This document shows, in pieces, positions 18,833-27,411 of a stretch of DNA of 64,000 nt. The stretch is from Clostridium paraputrificum (GTDB lineage: Bacteria > Bacillota > Clostridia > Clostridiales > Clostridiaceae). Every line of letters begins with the position of its first letter. The stretch's first letter is position 1. Both the position numbers and the translations under genes were made by a program. The DNA is taken from assembly GCF_900447045.1 (NCBI RefSeq), contig NZ_UAWH01000017.1, forward strand, positions 67,001 to 131,000, read 5' to 3'. The notes under the pieces are model-generated. The model had not been told where the DNA came from, ran no database searches, and saw only the letters and a program-made list of their open reading frames with translations.

Positions 18833-18907
18833 ATTGTTTCTTCCTTTCACTTAAACCTATATTTAATTTACATATATATATGTATTATGTCAAATTTCTA
18901 AAAAAAT

Positions 18908-18932
18908 AAGAGATAACTTTCCGTTATCTCTT
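18908..18932 (-). terminator. Terminator after the G5/3D protein gene
   Basis: AAGAGATAAC pairs with GTTATCTCTT, with A/T runs on both sides. Confidence 0.8.
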
Positions 18933-18940
18933 AAAATTAA

Positions 18941-19987
18941 TTACCATTCACCTGGATAAGCAATTACTAATACTTCAACATTATACTTTCTTCCCCAAGC
19001 TTTACATTGACTTGAAGAATTAAAGTAAACATCAATAATATTTCCTTTAATTGCACCACCAGTATCTGCAGCTATAGCATAACCATAACCTTTTACCCAA
19101 ACCTTACTTCCAAGTGGAATAACTCTTGGGTCTACTGCAATTGTACTTAATCCTCCTGGATTATATACTGGTGTTCTTCCTGTAGCTGTTTTTCCATGTC
19201 CAGAGTATGCTGTTGATTCCATAAATAATCTTTTCTTTCCTACTATATTACCGCCTCTATTAGCTGTAATGTACGCTCCACCTTTAACTACTAATTGATC
19301 TTCGGCAGCCTTGATTGGTTTTTGGCTAACTGCTTCTTTAGAAACAACTTCACCATCATGCTTTACAATCTTATATGTTACTTCCTTTTCACCATTAACG
19401 CCCTTACGAGTAACTACCTTATCAGATACGTCTTTAGTATAATCTACTGTAGTCTTTGTGCTATATGGAATTACTTGTGTCTCAACAACTTCCTCTACTG
19501 TTACCTGTACCACTTGTACATCCAAGTTGGATTTAATTGGAGTATCTACAGAAGGTGTTACTATATCATCACCTTCTTGATATTCTATGCCTTTTTCTTT
19601 AAGCATATCTGTTTCTGCTACTAGCATCTCTCCTATTGTATCCTCAGCTGTTTCTATCTCTAATTCTTGGCCAGCTATAACAACTTTTACTGGTACAGCT
19701 TTCTTAATAGTAATTTCTTGGTTTTCTGATACCTTGGATTCTAAGGATGGTTGTACTTTATCCTTAGCACCTAATTCGATGCCTTGATTTTCCAACACAT
19801 CTTTAACAGTCCCTTTATATGTGACAAATGTTTCATTACTTCCGTCTATACTTATATTTACTGTCTTTCTCATGCTGACAACTGTCATAGTTAAAATTAC
19901 TGCTAAAGCAGTTAATCCTAACAAAATCTTTGCCTTCGGACCGTTAGAAAAACTTCTCTTTAAGTGTTCTTTAAATTTTTCTACCAT
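18941..19987 (-). CDS. YabE-like G5 and 3D domain cell-wall protein
   Basis: This 348-residue protein has an N-terminal membrane segment (about 20-40). It is followed by two DUF348 repeats (near 48-85 and 105-150), a G5 domain (about 155-235) and a C-terminal 3D domain. The 3D domain has the acidic pattern AVDPRVIPLG...AADTGGAIKGNIIDVYF. The family is related to resuscitation-promoting factors and lytic transglycosylases acting on peptidoglycan. Its place between tatD and rnmV matches yabE of Bacillus. GGGAGG lies before the ATG. Confidence 0.92.
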   Translation of the reverse strand: MVEKFKEHLKRSFSNGPKAKILLGLTALAVILTMTVVSMRKTVNISIDGSNETFVTYKGTVKDVLENQGIELGAKDKVQPSLESKVSENQEITIKKAVPVKVVIAGQELEIETAEDTIGEMLVAETDMLKEKGIEYQEGDDIVTPSVDTPIKSNLDVQVVQVTVEEVVETQVIPYSTKTTVDYTKDVSDKVVTRKGVNGEKEVTYKIVKHDGEVVSKEAVSQKPIKAAEDQLVVKGGAYITANRGGNIVGKKRLFMESTAYSGHGKTATGRTPVYNPGGLSTIAVDPRVIPLGSKVWVKGYGYAIAADTGGAIKGNIIDVYFNSSSQCKAWGRKYNVEVLVIAYPGEW

Positions 19988-20085
19988 TTATTTCCCTCCC
20001 TTGGCAAGAGCGTCTTTTGAATTATATATCAAATCTGCACTAATTGTCAAATTTCATACTCTTGCTACTAATGAACATACATAAA

Positions 20086-20100
20086 ATGCACCCTGTGCAT
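20086..20100. repeat. Short perfect inverted repeat upstream of the yabE-like gene
   Basis: ATGCAC-CCT-GTGCAT lies in the 243-base gap between tatD and yabE. It could be a small operator or a weak terminator. Nothing else definite was seen in that gap. Confidence 0.35.
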
Positions 20101-20230
20101 AAAAGAATAATAAAATAATTATAATAGCTTTTTTGTTCTTATTGGGCTCCTTAAAATAAATGATATTACTAAATTATACATAGACTCTTTTTGAATTATT
20201 ACCCTATATTGTGTTTTTATTCAATCATAA

Positions 20231-21028
20231 TTACATTTTACAATAATTACTTAACCTTATCAAATTAAAAAAGTTTTCATTAACAATCTTATTTACTGTA
20301 ATAGGATCAACTTCTTTTATTAATGCAATCTTCTCTATTACATATTTTATATAATCTGATCTATTTCTTTTTCCTCTATTAGGCTCAGGTGACATGTAAG
20401 GACAATCTGTCTCTACAAATAACCTATCTAATGGTATTTCTTTAACCACCTCTACCAACTTTTTAGCATTCTTAAATGTTATCACCCCTGTAACTCCAAT
20501 ATAATATCCTCTTTTTATACATTCCTTAGCAAATTCTACACTTCCTGAAAAACAGTGTACTACCCCCACCACATTAGGAAACTCTTTAATAATTTCTAAT
20601 GTATCTGCATGAGCATCCCTATCATGTATTACTACAGGAAGATTCATATCTTCTGCTAACTTCATTTGAGCCCTAAATGCATCTTTTTGAACATCTCTTG
20701 GTGGATTTTCTTCCCAATAGTAATCTAATCCAATTTCGCCCACTGCAACTATTTTATCATTCTCATTAATAATTCTTCTAAATTCTTCTAACCTATCTTC
20801 TGTAAGCTCATTAGCATTCTCTGGATGTATACCTATAGCCCCATAAATAAAATTATTTTCTTTTATAAGCCTACAAGTTTTACCAACACTATCATATGTT
20901 GAGGAACAATTTAGTATTCCAATAACCCCATTTTCTACTAACTCTGCAAATACCTCTTCTCTATCATTATCAAAGGCATCATCATCATAATGAGCATGAC
21001 TATCAAAAATTCTATATATATTCTCCAT
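20231..21028 (-). CDS. TatD-family metal-dependent DNase
   Basis: This 265-residue TIM-barrel hydrolase has the metal motif DSHAHYDD at the N-terminus, then VAVGEIGLDYYW, HDRDAH, HCFSG and FVETDCPYM. These residues match TatD/YabD nucleases, which act on DNA ends and possibly in repair. In Bacillus this gene directly follows metS. Here about 2.8 kb containing a second MetRS-like gene and non-coding elements lies between them. Confidence 0.95.
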   Translation of the reverse strand: MENIYRIFDSHAHYDDDAFDNDREEVFAELVENGVIGILNCSSTYDSVGKTCRLIKENNFIYGAIGIHPENANELTEDRLEEFRRIINENDKIVAVGEIGLDYYWEENPPRDVQKDAFRAQMKLAEDMNLPVVIHDRDAHADTLEIIKEFPNVVGVVHCFSGSVEFAKECIKRGYYIGVTGVITFKNAKKLVEVVKEIPLDRLFVETDCPYMSPEPNRGKRNRSDYIKYVIEKIALIKEVDPITVNKIVNENFFNLIRLSNYCKM

Positions 21029-21086
21029 ATAAACACATCCTATCTAGTAATTTATTTATACATTATACACCATTGAGAAAAAAATA

Positions 21087-21131
21087 GCCTATACAGCTGA
21101 CTCCCTTTCATGAATCTCTACTGTATAGACC
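21087..21131 (-). terminator. Terminator after the DUF2383 gene
   Basis: CTATACAG pairs with CTGTATAG around a long loop. On the minus strand it is followed by GGCTATTTTTTT. Confidence 0.7.
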
Positions 21132-21153
21132 AATTCTCCTTTATTATAACTTA

Positions 21154-21597
21154 TTAAAGAGATATGGACTCTAACTTTCTTAAACTATTATCATAATCTT
21201 TAACTACACCTTCCACATCACTTTTCAAACTACTTTCTAGATTGCTGTGCTCATCAATAAATTTATTAGCATTATTCATTCCCATTTTCATTGCTTCTAT
21301 TGCATTATCTAATATTTCTTTATCACTATTGGCAGAAAGTAGTTTGATTTTTTGAAAAAACTCACTCATCATACCGATTACTCCTAATGAATCATTAGCA
21401 TCTCCACCTAGTTGTTCAATTCTATGTGTTATTGCTTCTTCATGTCTCTTAAATGTTTCTGTAACTTCCACTAAAGAATCTTTTAGCTCTTTAGACTCTG
21501 CTCTTTCAATATAATCCTTAAAAGTACTCCCTCCCATGTGGATTCCCTTCAAAAACTTATTCATTTCTTTTATTACTTCAGTATTATTGCTATCCAT
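21154..21597 (-). CDS. DUF2383 (PA2169-like) four-helix-bundle protein
   Basis: This helical protein of about 147 residues belongs to the ferritin-like DUF2383 family. Visible parts are an N-terminal LNKFLKGIHMG-type helix and a heptad pattern throughout, ending DNSLRKLESISL. Its role is unknown. Some relatives are induced in sporulation or stress. The longest frame starts at a GTG inside GAGGTG. The ATG nine bases further, correctly spaced from GAGGTG, is taken as the start. Confidence 0.8.
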   Translation of the reverse strand: MDSNNTEVIKEMNKFLKGIHMGGSTFKDYIERAESKELKDSLVEVTETFKRHEEAITHRIEQLGGDANDSLGVIGMMSEFFQKIKLLSANSDKEILDNAIEAMKMGMNNANKFIDEHSNLESSLKSDVEGVVKDYDNSLRKLESISL

Positions 21598-21754
21598 AAA
21601 TATCACCTCAAATATAGTTTCATATAAATATAAATTTTTATACTATTTTTTTATTTATGTCACACAACTGTCATATCCTAAGTTTATATTTAAATACATA
21701 GTAGCTAAGACATATACGTTTATATTCTCTTATTTTTAAATGTATAAAAAAAGC

Positions 21755-21840
21755 AGAGGAGATATTTATTTTGCTTGTTCCGTCACTACGATCCAAGTAA
21801 TAACATAACAAATATCTCCCCCATTCCTACTAAATGTAAA
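21755..21840 (+). repeat. Interspersed hairpin repeat, copy C
   Basis: AGATATTTATTTTG (21760-21773) pairs with the CATAACAAATATCT region ending at 21817. The stem-closing pair is A-T here where copy B has G-C. The flank CCCATTCC.TACTAA..GTAA.GAAAA is shared with copy B. It lies in the 486-base gap 21598-22083. Confidence 0.85.
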
Positions 21841-21841
21841 G

Positions 21842-21894
21842 AAAAAGACCTAGAGTATTTATCCCCCTTTTACTTAAATACTCTAGGTCTTTTT
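21842..21894. terminator. Strong bidirectional terminator
   Basis: AAAAAGACCTAGAGTATTTA pairs perfectly with its complement ending at 21894, with T-runs on both strands. It probably stops MetRS-paralogue transcripts (minus) and anything crossing repeat C (plus). Confidence 0.85.
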
Positions 21895-21940
21895 AGTTGT
21901 TAATATTTGTTAACAACTTGTTTCCAAAACATATTTCTTT

Positions 21941-21967
21941 TTGACACTATTTTGTCATATTTATAAT
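21941..21967 (+). promoter_or_regulatory. Promoter of candidate small RNA
   Basis: A consensus -35 (TTGACA, 21941-21946) and a consensus -10 (TATAAT, 21962-21967) are separated by 15 bases, slightly short of the usual 17. No open reading frame with a ribosome site follows. Confidence 0.5.
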
Positions 21968-21973
21968 GTAACA

Positions 21974-22081
21974 TATAACTTGTAAAGTAGTTAAAGCATT
22001 ATTATTTACCCCTTATAACCATCTTAAATAGATTGGTTTGTAGGACATCCCAAACCCCTATTGCGGATGTCCTATTTTTTT
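21974..22081 (+). ncRNA. Candidate orphan small RNA of about 105 nt
   Basis: A plus-strand promoter and a plus-strand terminator bracket about 105 bases without coding potential. The terminator is AGGACATCC paired with GGATGTCCT (22042-22073), then TTTTTTT. On the minus strand the same stem lacks a T-tract, so it serves the plus strand. Two C-rich stretches are likely unpaired: TACCCCTTAT, and AAACCCCTAT in the terminator loop. Such motifs in Gram-positive small RNAs (RsaE/RoxS type) pair with ribosome sites. Expression is not shown by sequence. Confidence 0.5.
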
Positions 22082-22083
22082 GT

Positions 22084-23712
22084 TTAATTTTTCTCTTCTT
22101 TCATCAAATTTAATTCTTCAATTGCATTCTTTTTATCTATTTTTTCAAATAGTATACTAATATCATCTATTTCACCTGACTTTATTTCTACATAGCTCCA
22201 AGTTGCTTCATTTAAACCTATAAAACTCCTTATTTTAAAAGAGGACTCAGGCATAAAAGGTTCTAATAAATTAGATAAATTGGCAATTAACTGCACGCAT
22301 ACATATAAATCTTTACCACATTCTATCTTATCTTTTTTAACTTTTACCCATGGCTCAAATTCATCAAACATTTTATTTGCTTTTCTTATCATTTTAACTA
22401 TTTGCTGTAAACCATCTTTAAATTCTCCATCTTCAATTTTATCTCCAACACTAAAATATAGCTGAAGAATTTCATTTTTCAATGATTTAGGTACTTCGCC
22501 ACTTGGAATTTCCCCTCCAAAATTCCTTTTAATAAACGTCAAAGTTCTATTTACAAGATTTCCATATAATCCAACTAAGTCATTATTAGTAGTATTTATA
22601 AAATCTCTCCATGTAAAATCAGAATCTTTATTTTCTGGCCCATTTAATATTATATAATACCTTACTGCATCTGAATTATATCTATCAATTATGTGGTCTA
22701 CCCATATTGCCCAATTTTTTGCTGCTGAAAACCTCTTTCCTTCAAGCTTTAAATACTCTCCAGATACTTCCCTAATTGATGGATTTTTTATTCCTAATCC
22801 TGATAGTATTGCCGGAAAAATAACTGTATGGAATGGAATATTATCTTTACCATGAACAAAGTAAACCCTACTATCTTCACCATCCCAATATTCCTTATAA
22901 TCTTCCCCACGTTCTTCAAGAACTTGCATACTTGCTGTTAAATATCCCATTACAGCTTCAATCCAAACATATATTTTTTTATCTTCATAACCACTTAGTG
23001 GTACATCTATTCCCCAGTTAAAATCTCTTGTTACAGCTCTATCTCTTAGACCTTCATCAAGATACCTCTTAGTAATTACTTCAGCATTTTTTCTCCAACC
23101 TTGTTGCTTTATATATAATCTTCTTACATCATTTTCAAACTTAGACAAAGCAAAAAATAAATGACTTGTATTTTTAATTACTGGTTCAGAACCACATATT
23201 TTACACCTTTTATTTAAAATTTCTGATGCTTCAAATATCTCAGAGCATTCTAGACATTGATCACCTAATGCCTCTCCTCCGCAAATTGGACATTTTCCTT
23301 CTATATATCTATCAGATAAAAATTCACCACACTCTTCGCAATACACCTGTTCAATATCTTTTTCATATATATATCCTTTATTATATAGCTCTAATATGAA
23401 GTTTTTAACACTATTACTATGATATTCTGTATGAGTTTGAGTGAATAAATCAAAAGAAAAATTTAACTTTTTAAAACAATTTAAAAACTCATTATAATAT
23501 TTTTTAGAGGCTTCTAATGGTGTTATTCCTTCCTCTTTTGCTTTCATTGTTACAGGAGTTCCATGGGAGTCACATCCTGATACAAATACCACTTCATCTC
23601 CCATTAACCTATGATATCTCGCCAAAATATCCCCTGGTAATAATACTGCTATTCTTCCTAAGTGCAATGGACCATTAGCATATGGCCATGCATTTCCTAT
23701 AATTACATTCAA
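22084..23712 (-). CDS. Methionyl-tRNA-synthetase-like paralogue with degenerate signature motifs
   Basis: This 542-residue class I synthetase is of the MetRS type with zinc-knuckle cysteines (YCEECGEFL, CPICGG, CLEC, CKICG). It lacks the C-terminal tRNA-binding domain of the neighbouring MetG. The HIGH box reads HLGR. The KMSKS loop reads GKRFSAAKNW, so the second, catalytic lysine is alanine. It starts at TTG after GGGGGGA. It could be a MetRS2-type drug-tolerant enzyme, a slow enzyme or a non-canonical paralogue. It has no T-box and lies behind the metG terminator. Confidence 0.85.
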   Translation of the reverse strand: MNVIIGNAWPYANGPLHLGRIAVLLPGDILARYHRLMGDEVVFVSGCDSHGTPVTMKAKEEGITPLEASKKYYNEFLNCFKKLNFSFDLFTQTHTEYHSNSVKNFILELYNKGYIYEKDIEQVYCEECGEFLSDRYIEGKCPICGGEALGDQCLECSEIFEASEILNKRCKICGSEPVIKNTSHLFFALSKFENDVRRLYIKQQGWRKNAEVITKRYLDEGLRDRAVTRDFNWGIDVPLSGYEDKKIYVWIEAVMGYLTASMQVLEERGEDYKEYWDGEDSRVYFVHGKDNIPFHTVIFPAILSGLGIKNPSIREVSGEYLKLEGKRFSAAKNWAIWVDHIIDRYNSDAVRYYIILNGPENKDSDFTWRDFINTTNNDLVGLYGNLVNRTLTFIKRNFGGEIPSGEVPKSLKNEILQLYFSVGDKIEDGEFKDGLQQIVKMIRKANKMFDEFEPWVKVKKDKIECGKDLYVCVQLIANLSNLLEPFMPESSFKIRSFIGLNEATWSYVEIKSGEIDDISILFEKIDKKNAIEELNLMKEEKN

Positions 23713-23801
23713 TAATATCCCCCCTTCTTAGAATAATAAAGATGATATGAATAAAATGAAGTCTTAATATTAAAACTCCCTAAAGAGAGCTACCTTAATT
23801 A

Positions 23802-23825
23802 AAAACCCAGCAAAGGCTGGGTTTT
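23802..23825 (-). terminator. Terminator after metG
   Basis: AAAACCCAGC, an AAAG loop and GCTGGGTTTT form a perfect stem between the two MetRS genes. Confidence 0.85.
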
Positions 23826-23864
23826 ATACTTGACTCTATTATCTTTTTAACTTTATTATCCCTC

Positions 23865-25796
23865 TTATCTAACTACACTTCCTGTTGGTAATTCTCCTGG
23901 GTTAACAAGTGTTAATAAACTATCATCATCAGTAGATGCCGCAAGAATCATTCCTTGTGATAGCTCTCCTCTTAACTTAACTGGTTTTAAATTAGCTACA
24001 AGTACTACATACTTTCCAACTAATTCTTCTGGCTTATAGTATTTTGCTATACCAGAAACCACTTGTCTTTCCTCTCCACCTAAATCAACCTTTAATTTAA
24101 GTAACTTCTTAGCCCCCTTAATTGGTTCACAAGCAAGAACTTTTACTACTCTTAAATCTAACTTTTCAAAATCCTCTATAGTTATCTCTTCTTTAATAGG
24201 TTGGATTTCTCTTTTAACTTCTTTCTTTTGAGCTGCTTGAATAGCTTCTAATTCAGCAAGTTTTGCATCTATGTCTATTCTTGGGAATAAGTTTTCACCT
24301 TTATGAACCTTAGTTCCTGCAACAGTTCCATCAAAGCTTGATAGTGTTGACCATTCAACCACTGTAGTATTTAATTGTTCATTAATCTTCTTAGCTGTAT
24401 CAGGTAAAAATGCTGATAATAATACAGATGAGAATCTTAAACTTTCAGCTAGATTGTATAATACAGTTCCTAGTCTTTCTTTCTTGTCTTCATCCTTTGC
24501 TAATATCCAAGGAGTTGTTTCATCAATATATTTATTAGCTCTTCCTATTAAATTAAATATAGATTCTAAAGCTTCTGGAATTCTTAATTCATCAATAGCC
24601 TTTTCTACTAAATTAGGAGTCTCTAGGGCTAACTTTATTAATTCATTATCAATATCTTCCTTAGCTGTTGGAGCAGGTATTACGCCATCAAAGTACTTTT
24701 CTACCATTGCAACAGTTCTAGATAAAAGATTTCCTAAATCATTACATAAATCTGAATTTATCTTCTTTATGAATATTTCATTATTAAATAATCCATCTGA
24801 TCCAAATGGAATTTCTCTTAAAAGGTAGTATCTTACTGGATCCACTCCAAAGTTTTCAACTAAAACTACTGGATCTACAACGTTTCCTTTAGACTTAGAC
24901 ATCTTTCCTCCATCAACAAGTAACCATCCGTGTCCAAATACTTGTTTTGGTAATGGTAAATCTAATGCCATTAACATAATTGGCCAATAAATAGTATGGA
25001 ATCTTAATATATCCTTACCTATTAAATGTACATCTGCAGGCCAATACTTTTTATATAATTCATTGTTATCACTTCCATATCCTAATGCAGTAATATAGTT
25101 AGATAATGCATCTATCCAAACATAAACAACGTGATCTTCATCAAATGTTACTGGAACCCCCCAGTCAAAGCTTGTTCTTGATACACAAAGATCTTGTAAT
25201 CCTGGCTTTAAGAAGTTGTTTAACATTTCATTCTTTCTTGATTCTGGTTGAATAAAATCTGGATGTTCTTCTATATACTTTATTAATCTTTCTGCATACT
25301 TACTCATTTGGAAGAAATAAGCCTCTTCTTTTGACTTTTCTACTGGTCTTCCACAATCAGGACAATTTCCATTTACTAATTGAGTTTCAGTCCAGAAAGA
25401 TTCACATGGTGTACAATATAATCCTTCATAAGAACTCTTATAAATATCACCTTTGTCATATAGCTTTTTAAAGATATCTTGGACAGCCTTAACGTGATAA
25501 TCATCAGTTGTTCTAATGAACTTATCATAGCTAATATTCATCATTTTCCAAAGGTCCTTAATACCTGCAACTATTTCATTAACATGTTCAATAGGTGTTA
25601 TTCCTTTTTCTTCAGCTATTCTTTGAATTTTTTGACCATGCTCATCAGTTCCTGTTAAGAACATTACATCATAACCTGTTAATCTTTTAAATCTAGCAAT
25701 TGCATCTGCAGCAACTGTAGTATAGGTATTTCCTATATGCAAGTTAGTTGATGGATAATAAATTGGTGTAGTTATATAATATGGTTTTTTACACAT
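23865..25796 (-). CDS. metG: Methionyl-tRNA synthetase
   Basis: This 643-residue enzyme charges tRNA-Met. It has TPIYYPSTNLHIGNTYTT (HIGN class signature), a CTPC..CPDC zinc knuckle, a canonical KMSKSKGN loop and a C-terminal EMAP-type tRNA-binding domain (about 535-643, IDAKLAELEAIQ onward). AAGGAGG precedes the ATG. A T-box leader upstream ties expression to uncharged tRNA-Met. This is the housekeeping copy. Confidence 0.97.
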   Translation of the reverse strand: MCKKPYYITTPIYYPSTNLHIGNTYTTVAADAIARFKRLTGYDVMFLTGTDEHGQKIQRIAEEKGITPIEHVNEIVAGIKDLWKMMNISYDKFIRTTDDYHVKAVQDIFKKLYDKGDIYKSSYEGLYCTPCESFWTETQLVNGNCPDCGRPVEKSKEEAYFFQMSKYAERLIKYIEEHPDFIQPESRKNEMLNNFLKPGLQDLCVSRTSFDWGVPVTFDEDHVVYVWIDALSNYITALGYGSDNNELYKKYWPADVHLIGKDILRFHTIYWPIMLMALDLPLPKQVFGHGWLLVDGGKMSKSKGNVVDPVVLVENFGVDPVRYYLLREIPFGSDGLFNNEIFIKKINSDLCNDLGNLLSRTVAMVEKYFDGVIPAPTAKEDIDNELIKLALETPNLVEKAIDELRIPEALESIFNLIGRANKYIDETTPWILAKDEDKKERLGTVLYNLAESLRFSSVLLSAFLPDTAKKINEQLNTTVVEWSTLSSFDGTVAGTKVHKGENLFPRIDIDAKLAELEAIQAAQKKEVKREIQPIKEEITIEDFEKLDLRVVKVLACEPIKGAKKLLKLKVDLGGEERQVVSGIAKYYKPEELVGKYVVLVANLKPVKLRGELSQGMILAASTDDDSLLTLVNPGELPTGSVVR

Positions 25797-25827
25797 TTTT
25801 TTAAATTCCTCCTTTTGTTTTCTGATA

Positions 25828-26105
25828 ATAAAAAAGTCCCTATATAGGTATTTTGCCTATATAGAGACGTAATAAACTTATTTACGTGTTACCACTCTAT
25901 TTCTTTTTTATCTCACGATAAAAAACTCACTAAGTGACTATCATCACTCTGCAATATAACGGTTGCTACCGTAACCATCTAACTTATTTAAGCTCAAAGG
26001 TTCTACTCCAAGACCATCTTCATAAAGCTTCTTTGACATTAACTTTCACCATACGTTAACTCTCTTTAGACTTTCTACTTTACTACTCTTCTCTTCATAG
26101 TATTT
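25828..26105 (-). promoter_or_regulatory. T-box riboswitch upstream of metG
   Basis: On the minus strand the leader holds the T-box core AGAGTGGTAACACG (antiterminator bulge). It is followed by a terminator stem (CTATATAGGCA..TGCCTATATAG type, 25835-25866) with a T-run before the gene. Aligning with the ileS leader places the specifier at ATG (26015-26017), matching methionine. The leader accounts for most of the 452-base gap 25797-26248. Confidence 0.93.
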
Positions 26106-26248
26106 ACTTATATTTTATGATAAATCAAAAAAAAATATCTGTCAAATATTTTAAAGTTACCAACATCAATAAATTCGTTTCTAAATTATCAAAGAAATAA
26201 ATTAACACTGTGGTATAATATTCTAAAACAGTAAAGGGGAGATATAAA

Positions 26249-26746
26249 TTGAATAGATTTGAATTTCCTAAGGTTGGCTATAGAAACCTTAAAACTGCTT
26301 TAGCAGTATTTATATGTATGGTTTTATTTGAACTAGCAGGAGATAAGAATCCTTTTTATGCTTGTATCGCAGCAGTTATATGTATGAAAGATACTGTTGA
26401 AAGCACTTTTAGTATGGGTAAAAATAGACTTATAGGTACTCTTCTTGGAGGTCTTATAGGAGTACTTTTTATATTTATAGTAGATAACATATTATTTCTA
26501 CAATCTATAAATTCTCTTGTCACTGCTGTAGGTGTAATTGGAGCAATTTATGTATGTAATATAATAAAAAAGCCTGGTGCTGTTACCATTTGCTGTATTG
26601 TTTTTATAGGAATTATGATTAATTACGATGGACCAGCCTCATATTCTTATGCCATAGGTAGAAGTATTGATACTTCTATTGGAATAATAATAGCAATATT
26701 TATAAATAAATATATAAATCCTCCTGTAGAGAAAAATAAAGATTAA
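26249..26746 (+). CDS. Short FUSC/aromatic-acid-exporter-like membrane protein
   Basis: This 165-residue protein has about five hydrophobic segments and the FUSC/ArAE_1 opening VGYRNLKTALAVFICMVLFEL, followed by a GNRLIGTLLGGLIGVLF-like stretch. Relatives such as YqjA or AaeB-like exporters carry an additional cytoplasmic C-terminal half that is missing here. The TTG start lies eight bases after AAGGGGAG. Substrate unknown. The DUF5680 gene follows 97 bases later in the same direction. Confidence 0.8.
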   Translation: MNRFEFPKVGYRNLKTALAVFICMVLFELAGDKNPFYACIAAVICMKDTVESTFSMGKNRLIGTLLGGLIGVLFIFIVDNILFLQSINSLVTAVGVIGAIYVCNIIKKPGAVTICCIVFIGIMINYDGPASYSYAIGRSIDTSIGIIIAIFINKYINPPVEKNKD

Positions 26747-26843
26747 CAAATAGTTTTCAGAATATTCTTGATTGTAAATATCTTCTTATATATAATAAAA
26801 ATAACAGTCGAAAAAAGAGGATTTATTTTTAGGGGGTATTGGG

Positions 26844-27299
26844 ATGAGTGATTTATCATTATTTAAAGCATTCTTGGTAGAAGCAAAAAAAAATTCTTAT
26901 AATGGTCGAAATAAAAAGGTTCAATCTTCTAAACCAAACTCAGATGATTTTACTTTTAAAAAATACGATTATTACTACCTAGATAGCCACATAGGCAAAC
27001 AGAGGTTTATTGGTCAAGAAGTTATTTGGAAAGATGAAAAGTCTTATTGGGGAATGAATTATGCTGGAAAATTATTAACTAATGATATTCCAAGTGGTTT
27101 TTCAGACTTTTTATCAGAAGCTTTATCTAGAGTTTCTGAAGATGCTCCTTATAGAGGACCAAAGAGTTTTAGAAAATCTGACTTTGAATATCAATGTCTT
27201 TGGAAGGGAGAAGTTGATTCTTTTAAAGGCGAAGAATTTATATCTTATAAAGGTTCTCCGATATTTAAATTAGATTTTCATGGTGGAACAATAAAATAG
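26844..27299 (+). CDS. DUF5680 domain protein
   Basis: This 151-residue soluble protein has the DUF5680 pattern: LFKAFLVEAKKNSYN near the start, DYYYLDSHIGKQRFIGQEVIW, then WGMNYAG and FEYQCLWKGEVDSFKGEEFI. The family is sometimes found fused to helix-turn-helix domains. No function is established, and the DNA-binding part is absent here. AGGGGGTATTGGG precedes the ATG. A hairpin terminator follows. Confidence 0.82.
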   Translation: MSDLSLFKAFLVEAKKNSYNGRNKKVQSSKPNSDDFTFKKYDYYYLDSHIGKQRFIGQEVIWKDEKSYWGMNYAGKLLTNDIPSGFSDFLSEALSRVSEDAPYRGPKSFRKSDFEYQCLWKGEVDSFKGEEFISYKGSPIFKLDFHGGTIK

Positions 27300-27310
27300 T
27301 CAATAAAATT

Positions 27311-27349
27311 AGAGCGATACTAAGGTAAGCATTATCTTAATATCGCTCT
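27311..27349 (+). terminator. Terminator after the DUF5680 gene
   Basis: AGAGCGATA pairs with TATCGCTCT, then TTTATTT. A low-complexity TTATTTATT tract follows up to 27412. Confidence 0.75.
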
Positions 27350-27411
27350 TTTATTTATTGTTATATTTATTTATTATTATGTTTATATATTTATTTATTT
27401 TTATATTTTAC

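Noticed and set aside
20086..20200. Possible small membrane-peptide gene on the minus strand between tatD and the yabE-like gene
   Set aside because: A hydrophobic frame with AAGGAG nearby exists, but no ATG, GTG or TTG is in a usable position.
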